From Goniomonas avonlea (taxonomy: Eukaryota; Cryptophyceae; Goniomonadida; Goniomonadaceae), in the NCBI GenBank assembly GCA_003573635.1, contig QUTJ01031701.1, positions 1 through 15,336 on the forward strand: DNA of 15,336 nt. The letters run 5' to 3'. The notes under the pieces were generated by a model. The model did no database searches and was not told where the DNA came from. It worked only from the letters and a program-made list of their open reading frames with translations. Made by a program: the position numbers and the translations under genes. This document shows, piece after piece, positions 1 through 7,336 of this stretch; within the stretch, counting starts at the first letter, position 1, and every line of letters starts with the position of its first letter.

Positions 1-445
1 GTGGGTGGAAGGGACAGGGACCGTGCTCACTGTGCTCAGAAGTGAGTGGAAGAGACGGTGGTGGTGGGAAGTGAATGTGGCCGCGTGGTGGAAGAAAGAC
101 GGAGGCGGAAGTCAAGGAGGGGTTGGGGCAAGACAGTCGATCAGCATGAGAGGAGAGGACTCGATCTTGGTAGCGATACGGCAATTCTTGCCCAATACCT
201 CGTGGTATTCTTGCCCAATACCTCGTGGTCGCACTCCTTCCAGTAAGCCAGCCGCACTCATAGGGAACCACACTAATCAGATCATTATGGCACACATGGC
301 AGTTGGTAGATCTCGACTCAAATGGCTCGAACCAGACGCGGGTGGATTGACCAGGTGGAGGGGGGAGGCACTCTAGGGGTAAGGCATCGAGAGAAGGATC
401 TCATTCGGCTGGGGGATCTCACCACTAGCTATCATCGTTACATAC
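1..445. other. No gene recognised; probably intron of IRE1
   Basis: The last proposed IRE1 exon ends at 446 with a GTATGT donor, so this stretch would be the start of the next intron. Several overlapping open frames exist on both strands, but none shows a recognisable domain and none continues the kinase. The only structure seen is the 23-bp duplication at 184-229. Confidence 0.4.
184..229. repeat. 23-bp perfect tandem duplication
   Basis: A 23-bp unit beginning ATTCTTGCCCAATACC occurs twice, head to tail (184-206 and 207-229), without mismatch. It lies in the presumed IRE1 intron at the window edge. Confidence 0.9.
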
Positions 446-3400
446 CGCTGGAGAAATCGTCATGCTCAATGGAGTCCGAGTTGTTGGACAGCAGGAAGGT
501 CACATTGATGTCCTCGTCTTCATCGTTGTCTGATGAGAGCGAGGAATCGGTCCCAGCCCACAGAGCGCCGTGCAGCTTTTGATTGCCGACCGGAGAGTCG
601 CCCCAGGACTGCGCGTGCGTGTGAGAGCGTGCTGTGAACTGGTGAGTCGCCCATGTGTGACAACGTGTGAACTGGTGAGTCGCCCGCGAACTGGTCGGAG
701 AGTGGTCCCAGGACTGCACTCTGTGTGCGTGTGTGTTTACATGACATTGGTTGCCGACCGGAGAGTAGTTCCAGGGCTGCACTCTGTATGTGTGTGTGCA
801 TTAAATTGTGTGGTGAGTCGCCCCAGCACTGCATTGTGTTGGTGTTATTTCACTGCGGTCCCAATGCTGATCCAATCTGCCGAGACCTTAGGCGGGAGAG
901 AGGCGCATGCATTTCCCAAAGAACAAAATCGCACAGCACAAGAAACGGCGCGTGCACAAAAACAGGGGCAAGGTACCTCGTCCTCTTGCCCCTCCTCCTC
1001 GATGTCGACGACTGCAACATCCGCCTCCAACTGCGACAAACAGCATCAGATCCCTTTCTACTGTGTTCAGTGATCGAAGCAATAATGTGAGCGCGAGGGT
1101 CCGTTTAGGGAGGACAAGGTCTGTCTCTCTCGTCATGGGGAGGGGGGGGGGCGCATCATGGAGGAGAACGGAAAGAGGGAGACCCTGGAGGGGGGTGGAG
1201 GTATGAGGGAGGAAGCACGTACATTAGAGGGAACAGAAGCAAAAGCGTCCTCCCATCGCTGGTCGCCAGCAACCTGGGAAACTCCGGAAGAGTTGGAAAC
1301 AGCTCCTGAGCCTGGTGACGACGATGCCCTGGGTTGAGATGATGAGTTGGGGGGTCGACGGTGGCATCGGGCGGGGACCAACCAACTGACCTGTGCGGGT
1401 AGGAACGTCCAGGGGACGAAATCGATACGGTCGGCCAGTTAACCTCCCCACCAGGACCAGACGGGCTCCCAACTAGCAGGTCCTTGGCACCCGGAGGATC
1501 GTGGCAGCCCTGGAGAGTTGCTGAGTTAACCAGGGAGTGCCAGTCTCAGTGCACAGGCAGCGAGACGGGGACTGGTCGAATGGGACGAGCACGGCAAGAT
1601 CCGCCAGCGGATTATGCCGAATCTGCGCAGAGTCTGTCGTGCTCGAGTGCCGAGACAAGACGCAGGCAACACCCAGCTCTCGCACAAGGGGAGGAAACAC
1701 CCAGCTCTCGCACAAGGGGAGGAAACACCCAGCTCTCGCACAAGGGGAGGAAACACCCAGCTCTCGCACAAAGGGGACGCATTGGGGGGCAACCCAAAGA
1801 CTGCACACAGATGGCGGCCACACGCCAGCTCCCATAAACAGGAGGTGCAGGGCGTGTTAGTGGGTTCTCGCACTGTTCACGCGCCACAGGGCTGTCACAA
1901 ACACAAGGGACGCACATTGGAGGGCGTGGCAGCAAGCTCAGCCCGGAGGCCACCCCTGCCCCAGCGCGGAGACCACACCATCATCGGAGTCGAGTCGGGC
2001 GTTTCCGACTCGCTCGCTCTCCGCATGAGCCGTCGGTACGCGAGCGACGCGCGGTCCATTTGCTCCCACTTGTGCGTGCTCAACGTTGGTGTCGGTGTCG
2101 TCGGCTTTGGACTTGCTGCCCACGGCGTTGCCCGGGTAAGGAGGAGCACCGAAAGAACAACAAGCTGCTGAGGTGTGAGCGAGCGGATGGTGCACTCGGT
2201 TCGACAAAACAAGCTTCAAAGACCTCTGCATCGAGGGTGCGGCATGAAACGTCGAAGCTGTCATGTCACAGAGACAAAGGCGCACACGTGAGTTATTTAT
2301 TGTGCGAGCACTCTGTCCTTGACTGGCTTACTGAAGGAGGACACTGGCTTCCTCTGGGGATCGTGCGAGTGCGCCAACGAGAATGCTGTTGTTGAGAATA
2401 CTGTATCTGACCATGACATGCAATGACCGTGACGATGACCGGGACAAGTGCGCGTGCCAATGAGTTGTGGGACAGCAATCAAATGGTACATCACCAGCAA
2501 CAGCCACAGCGACGCAAATCCAAGCACGAGCCCAGCTGTCTCTGAGGGGGGCTTGTGCTCTGCGCCAGTGTCCAGCGTTGTGCCGAGCTCAATGCCCAGG
2601 GGGTACGGAGGGATGGTCCCTTGCGGCACCCCGACAAACAACCCTCGCGGCTCGGCCGACGGCGCAGGAGGCGCAGCAGCGCGGGGCGCGGGGTCTCCGC
2701 CGCCGCGGAAGGAGGAGTCGATGAGTGCCGGTCGCACAGCCGGTCGGTGGGTTGGTCGGCCGCGAGCGGGCGGGGGCATGATTGGGTGCATGCCGAGGAG
2801 ACAGTTGGGGAAGGCTGAGTGGTGCGGCGTGCACTCTGCTTGGGCTGCGTCAGTGCCCAGGCGCCATAGCGTGCGCTCAAGTGTTCTCCAGTCCTGCGTG
2901 TGCGTGGACCCACCAAACTCGGCATAAAAATAAAATGTGATGTGTGACAGAGACAGTTGAGGGTGTGGCATGCACCCCGGTTGGGTGCTGTTGGTGTATG
3001 CTGTTCGGGTGATAGCGCTCAGATAGCAGTGCAGTGGCGCACCTGGTAATGAACTTAAAACGGGTCCAGAAGCAGGAAGGACAGGGGCCACGTGCTCACG
3101 GTCTGTGTGCCCAACTTCTTGGGGCTCGTCGGGTCGATCACCACTGTGAGCGTCGAGCGCACTGTTGTCAGCTGCGTCCTCGACCTCGTCGTTCTCCTCG
3201 TCCAAGCCAGGGTTGGAGGACAGTGCTTGGGCGCGGCACTGCTCATGGACGCCGTAAGCTTCGATGAATATGCTTCCACATCTTGCGTGCGTATGGCTAA
3301 AGGCGAACGGTACAGATAGTGGTGTCTCCAAGTTACATGTGTTTCCAACAAAAATCTCCTTAGGAAAGATGACCAAGTACCTCAAGGGAGCTGCTGGCAA

Positions 3401-5757
3401 CAATAACACTGTTGATGCAAAATGCGAGGAAGCACAAGCAGGAGACACAAGAGGGGGCACTAGAGCACAAGCTCCCTCGTACCTCCTCTAGGCTCTCAAG
3501 AGAATCGTCAAACTAACATCTCTCTGCGCAGAGGAGGCACTCCGAGCAGGAGACTGACACAACAACTTACCGTGGCATGCATATGAGCAGCAGCAGCCCA
3601 GGGAACGGGGATTGCACCGAACGGCGCCGAGGGCGCATGCACTTGGATGGCTCGCGAGTGCCCGGCGTGTCCTGCCTGTTGGGGCCTGGGTCACCACAGC
3701 AAGTTGGCCTAAAACTGGATCTAGTCGGATCAGTCCTGTTGGATGCTAAGCAAGTGGACTGTTCCACTATTTGGCTTCCCAAACCTCCAGTCACTGAGCG
3801 CAGCACCGTTCCAATCAGTGCATGAGCGGTAGTGAAGCTTGGTTTCACACAGAGGGGCAGGATCAACCGTGTCCGGGAGGTTCGGTTTTGCGTGCGGATT
3901 TGTCATTTTCAACGTTGGCCCGTCTGGAGCAGCTTTGAGACCATAGCCTGGCCCCTTCCAGTGCGCAGACAATCTACATATATTCATTCTACATCTATTC
4001 AATCTACAAATGTTAATCTGCATAAATTCTCGTAAGCGCACCGAAGAGCCTGGGTCCCAAGAGGAGTGCGCGTTGTGCGAAGGCGACGGTGCGGGAGGAT
4101 GCCCAGACGAGCTCACATGGCCAGACGAGCTCGCATGCCCAGACGAGCTCACGTCCCCGACGCGCCCGGGGGCGGGTGCAGGCGGGTGCCCTGCCAGCCG
4201 GAGCTGTGGCGCGGGCGGGTGGAGCGGGGGTGCCAGCGCAACTGGGTCCACTTGCGTGCGGACATACAGTTGGCCCTGGTACTGTCCGATTGAAACAGCC
4301 GCTGTGTTTGATGACAAGCCCACCGCGGCACCAGGTGTGGACCTATCGATGCGGTTAAAGGTGCGCCGTCGTGACGGGGAGAGAGGGGGGAAGGGAGAGG
4401 GGGGGCAGGACCGCGGACGGGCGGAGGGGGCCTCTCTGGAGAGAGGAGACAAAGAGAGGTCCCTGGGGGGGACGGGGACGGGGACGGGGACGGGAAAAGC
4501 CTCTCTGGAGAGGGCGAGAGGGAAAGGTCCGCGAGGCAACTCCTCCACATTCAAACTTAAAAACTACCATATGGTGCTCAAATATGGCAAGGGAATATCA
4601 CGAAAAGGGCGGTCAGATCGCGACACGATGGCGCGGGAAAAGATGGTACGAGTTGAAAGACGCACATGTCGAGACTGTTCCGTTGTCCCACGTCACTGTG
4701 ATCAGGCATGTTAGTTCAGGGAAAAGATAACTGACGAGACGCGCCTGTGCAGTCGAACAGGCACAACCCGCGAGCCCTGCACCAGATAGGCAAAGACAGG
4801 AGGAGAGCTCAAGATCGTGTGCCAGATTACTTGTCCTGTGGCAGTGTTCGCCAATTGCAGTTCACCAGTTTCCCCAGGCATCACGAGCACCACATCAGCA
4901 GAGACCACTGCGGACGAGTGAGCTCTTGTCGGGATCAAACAAATGGCTCACTCTCGCAGACATCCGGATTCCCAAAAGGTGCACTTTGTCCCGTGAATTC
5001 TGAAAAGGTATAGTTCCATCTGCAGGGGGTGTTGACTGAGTGCATCCCGAATCAAAAGGAACGAAATACCTTTCACGGCCTGTCTGCGAGTCGCGCGCTT
5101 GAATCAAATACTCTGACCGCAGCAACAAAATTTCCTGTTGCGAACGAGGACCTGCACTTTTTGGCGAATCGGACCGCAACACACTGAGCGCAAGGTAAGA
5201 GCGACAGTGTGAAAGTGGGACCGTACCGGGAGTCGCCGGTGGCCGGGTCCATTGCCAAGATGGTGGTGTCCTTCTGACCAAGAAAAAACGTGCCATCCTC
5301 GGACACCCAGGGTGCCGCGGCAACGAGCTTTTTTGCAGTCGTTGAAAGCCTGTGCAAACCGCGACCCTAATGCCAGGATTCAATTAAAATCCACAAAAAA
5401 CCACAGGCTGACCTCACTGAACACGTACAAAGCCCCTGTATCCAAACCAGGAATAAACACCTCCTGCGCCCCCTGACTGCTGGGGAAATCTAACGTCTGA
5501 TGAAATGACACAACTGGTCCGCCTGCAGAGCGACTCCAAATCGTCTTCCCTGTGCTGGCCTCCAGGTAATGTACATTGCCGTCTATCGTACCCACCAAGT
5601 AGTGGTGAGCAAGAATCCTGTGGTGGGCATCAACAATGGCCCAAAGACACACGCATTTTGCAAACCTTGGATCACTTGAAGAGTGCTCAGTTCCACACCG
5701 AGCACTCAACAACACGAGAATCAGCCAGAGAGATAACGCGAAAGCAGGCGGTCTCAT
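446..5757 (-). CDS. IRE1: IRE1-type ER stress sensor (5' part; kinase/RNase off the left edge)
   Basis: IRE1 is the ER-membrane unfolded-protein sensor whose cytosolic kinase-RNase splices a transcription-factor mRNA. Well-supported exons, in transcript order: 5757-5413, 5366-5227, 5183-5070, 5019-4952, 4907-4736, 4695-4627, 4342-4153. Phase-consistent but weaker exons: 3238-3043, 2814-2412, 2115-1979, 1311-1223, 575-446. All introns are GT-AG. The start ATG at 5757 opens a signal peptide (LWLILVLLSA, residues 11-20). Family motifs follow: LVGTIDGNVHYLEASTGKTI (54-73), FIPGLD (101-106), SEDGTFFLGQKDTT (near 138), YLIQARDSQTGRERWNYTFS (spanning exons 3-4) and IGQYQGQLYV (321-330). These match the PQQ-like lumenal blades of IRE1. 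No kinase motif (VAVK, HRDLKP, DFG) occurs in the window, so the gene is partial. PERK shares the lumenal fold; IRE1 is preferred on motif wording. A 33-nt in-frame intron inside exon 1 (about residues 36-47) is possible. Confidence 0.85.
583..840. repeat. Degenerate tandem repeat, IRE1 intron
   Basis: Diverged copies of a unit built from GACCGGAGAGT, CCCAGGACTGCACTCTG and a GTGTGCGTGTGTG tail recur, together with copies of GAACTGGTGAGTCGCCC. The best copies are around 588-620, 690-735 and 755-800. The unit lies in the proposed 647-nt intron between IRE1 exons 1311-1223 and 575-446. Copies differ by substitutions and in the length of the GT tail, so this array is older than the perfect duplications elsewhere in the window. 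Confidence 0.75.
1668..1779. repeat. 28-bp tandem repeat, four copies
   Basis: A 28-bp unit starting AACACCCAGCTCTCGCACAA repeats at 1668, 1696, 1724 and 1752. The first three copies are identical and the last diverges at its end. The unit length is not a multiple of three, so each copy shifts frame. That argues against coding and fits its place in a proposed 667-nt IRE1 intron (1312-1978). Confidence 0.93.
2412..2814 (-). other. IRE1: IRE1 exon with transmembrane helix
   Basis: This proposed exon of the IRE1 model joins the lumenal domain to the cytosol. It reads through a Pro/Ala/Arg-rich stretch, then RGLFVGVPQGTIPPYPLG, which resembles the Pro/Gly segment after the lumenal core in other IRE1 proteins. 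A hydrophobic helix follows, TAGLVLGFASLWLLLVMYHL, ending in IAVPQ (coded at 2539-2471). The acceptor is CACTCAG before 2814 and the donor is GTCAGA after 2412. Both fit the phases of the neighbouring exons (1 in, 2 out). The open frame runs unbroken from 3460 to 2297, so the 228-nt intron upstream (3042-2815) could also be read through. Boundaries are inferred from splice signals and phase alone. Confidence 0.55.
4104..4157 (-). repeat. 18-bp tandem repeat spanning the IRE1 exon 7 splice donor
   Basis: Three 18-bp copies (4140-4157, 4122-4139, 4104-4121) read on the minus strand as GTGAGCTCGTCTGG-type units. The first and third copies contain GTGAGC, a donor consensus, while the middle copy has GCGAGC and cannot serve. 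The exon 7 donor used in the model is the first copy (intron starts at 4152). The third copy offers a second donor at 4116, exactly 36 nt on and in frame. Read as protein, the repeat gives Ser-Ser-Ser-Gly-His units. Confidence 0.85.
4468..4491. repeat. GGGGAC x4 microsatellite, IRE1 intron 6
   Basis: Four GGGGAC units stand in a G-rich, purine-rich 284-nt intron (4343-4626) between the last two lumenal exons. They are flanked by two copies of GCCTCTCTGGAGAG. The G-tracts could form a G-quadruplex on the plus strand, which is the non-transcribed template side of the RNA. Confidence 0.85.
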
Positions 5758-6042
5758 AAGAGAGACTGGGTTGTCCGCGACAGAATTTACACACTCTCAC
5801 ACATCGAACCACCCAGCTCCAAACGCAGTCTCTACACAGAACAGGAGAGTCTTCAATGTCGCCACGGCTTCGTGCTCGTGATCAAAACGAAGACGCCATC
5901 CAGCTCCCTTGCCTGGGTATCTGGAGTTGGTGGTGGGTTTGTTTTGACTTTGACAGCTCGTCTTTCACTTCACCGAAAGTTCTCGACTGGGTCAAAAGGG
6001 GTTTTGAGCTGACGACCCATGAGCTCTCTCTCACTGGCAGAC

Positions 6043-6044
<2 letters not shown>

Positions 6045-6078
<34 letters not shown>
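6045..6078. repeat. (AG)17 microsatellite
   Basis: A pure run of 17 AG dinucleotides lies about 290 bp upstream of the IRE1 start codon. GA/CT tracts are common in eukaryotic promoters, but a promoter role here is only inferred from position. Confidence 0.97.
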
Positions 6079-6082
<4 letters not shown>

Positions 6083-6582
6083 GAAACCACTAGGAACTGC
6101 ATAGCAGCCACAGATCCGTAGATCTGCCTAGGGTCAGAGACATAAGAAGACTGAAAGACTCGAGTCAGGCTGGCTTGCAATGCTCGACGTTGCTGTAGGG
6201 CCGTAGCAGCCACAGATCGGATTCAAGTTCCGTCTGCCAAGAGGTATCGAGAGGCCCTGAGGGCCTGAGCGACCCGGCGAATGTCTTGACTCGGAGGGTT
6301 GAATCCGAGTCTCCGATCCGATGAATACCCCCCCCCCCCGCGGGCCCCGACGCCTAATTGCGCGAGTCGATATATCTCTAGGGCCTGGGCGCCCGGAAAC
6401 GTTTTCGTGCATGTGAAAAGGACCTGTTTTCATTCGTAAAATCAGCACTTCGATGCGCTTAAAGCCGGTGCGAATATTTCCGAGTCTTAATATAAGCTGC
6501 CATGTCTTTGTCCTCAGGCTGTGGAGCGTCTACGTCGCCGGCGCTTAACTTGGTAACTTTCTAGTTACTGTAGATTGATCTA

Positions 6583-6712
6583 CAGGGGGGCGACAGCTTA
6601 AACTGGTTACACAGTTTTGTAATCAATTGAGAATATGATCGCTATCCGTTTGTAATCGATGACTAGAACATCTTTTGAAGCTGTGTAACCAGTTTCAGCT
6701 GTCGCCCCCCTG
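6583..6712. mobile_element. 130-bp MITE, Tc1/mariner-like
   Basis: Two 32-bp terminal inverted repeats (6583-6614 and 6681-6712) match at 31 of 32 positions; the one mismatch is at 6599. They begin CAGGGGGGCGACAGCT and flank a 66-bp AT-richer core that lacks coding capacity. A TA dinucleotide abuts each end (6581-6582 and 6713-6714), which fits the TA target-site duplication of Tc1/mariner elements and their non-autonomous derivatives. Symmetry extends one more base on each side outside the TA. The near-perfect ends suggest recent movement. The family is inferred from TA and CAG...CTG ends only; no transposase is in the window. Confidence 0.82.
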
Positions 6713-7336
6713 TAGTGAGATGATCACTGGCACAAATATGAGGTGGCTGCTCAGCGCGGCGGTTCCCGGGTCGCGGAGCCCGGGCTAGATCCGAGTGATA
6801 ATATTTTACCAGTGCCCCTCCCCCCCCCCTCTTATACATGACTCACAACTTTCATGGGGAGCACTGAAGGAGATTAGGTTTGCGGACTAATGCAGTCTAG
6901 AATCACTTTGACAAGTTTGCGGACTGTAGCACAATTACATGTTTACGAGTTCGCACGGTGATTGCCGGCATACACGGCGAAGATGCGTGACCGGCGCGCA
7001 AGAAGTCGGCTCCCCAGAACACGAAAACAAGATGTTCAGACGAATATACGACAAGATATTAGACAAATATCCGGCGAATATGCGTGAGCTCTTGTTTGCT
7101 GCGACACTAGCAGCCTCTCTCTGACTCCATGATTGGGATATCTCGTGACATAACGACCTCGGCATCGCCATCCATCTCACTACGTGCAAAATACCTCGGG
7201 AACGTGGAACTGGCATCGGGAAGTAACTAGCGTGAAGAGTAACATGCGACTGATATGCCACCCTGAAAGAAGTGGAGTCCTATGGGCTTGACAATTTTGG
7301 GTAACCTGGGCAGTAACGCCATAAAAACCTAATCCC

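Larger units (their letters stand above)
446..2115 (-). other. IRE1: IRE1 cytosolic linker exons (acidic/Ser-rich), tentative
   Basis: Three short stretches look protein-like, lie between good splice sites and join in phase. Exon 2115-1979 contains SKSKADDTDTN and ends ARLDSDD before GTGTGG. Exon 1311-1223 contains GAVSNSSGVSQVAGDQRWED and ends before GTACGT. Exon 575-446 contains SSLSSDNDEDEDINVTFLL and SNNSDSIEHDDFSS and ends before GTATGT; its acceptor (AAAAG) is weak. IRE1 proteins of other lineages carry a low-complexity Ser/acidic linker between the membrane helix and the kinase, so composition and position fit. Low-complexity sequence cannot be confirmed by motif, and extra or alternative exons are possible. 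The 667-nt and 647-nt introns between them are filled with tandem repeats. Confidence 0.42.
5758..7336. other. Intergenic region between DGAT2 3' end and IRE1 start
   Basis: This 1.6-kb gap lies downstream of DGAT2 and upstream of IRE1 (both minus strand), so it must hold the DGAT2 3' UTR and the IRE1 promoter. Seen in it: an (AG)17 tract, a 15-bp direct repeat (TAGCAGCCACAGATC at 6102 and 6204), GC-rich hairpins and a C12 run near 6250-6340, a MITE at 6583-6712, C-runs near 6818-6830 and GTTTGCGGACT twice (6878, 6915). The 61-codon ORF at 6939-7124 shows no recognisable domain. No tRNA or rRNA gene was seen. Confidence 0.7.

Noticed and set aside
1668-1779. Four 28-bp repeats resembling a CRISPR array
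   Set aside because: The units abut with no unique spacers, lie in an intron of a eukaryotic gene, and have no cas genes nearby.
2448-2927. 159-codon plus-strand open frame
   Set aside because: It is antisense to the IRE1 membrane exon in a GC-rich stretch where stops are rare; no domain, and the minus strand carries a membrane helix and Pro/Gly motif in phase with its neighbours.
5000-5002. TTTTCAG acceptor for IRE1 exon 4
   Set aside because: It was the first choice, but using it led to a stop after the next intron. CTGCAG at 5020-5025 restores RERWNYTFSEF, which matches the family, and keeps all phases.
5221-5226. A later acceptor (GCAACAG, 5135-5137) for IRE1 exon 3
   Set aside because: Out of phase with the GTACGG donor; the CTCAG at 5184-5186 fits the phase and adds VLRSDSP, which suits the family.
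5620-5655. Possible 33-35 nt intron inside IRE1 exon 1
   Set aside because: Reading through leaves no stop and keeps the frame, so splicing is not required. It remains an option (GTGTCT to CCACAG) but sequence alone cannot decide.
6295-6306. tRNA B-box-like GGGTTGAATCC
   Set aside because: It lacks the C of TTCGA, forms part of a simple 8-bp hairpin, and no A box, anticodon arm or acceptor stem surrounds it.
6939-7124. 61-codon plus-strand ORF in the intergenic gap
   Set aside because: It has a protein-like end (FRRIYDKILDKYPANMRELL) but is short, has no recognised family, and has no splice-linked neighbours. It could be a transposon relic but cannot be supported.
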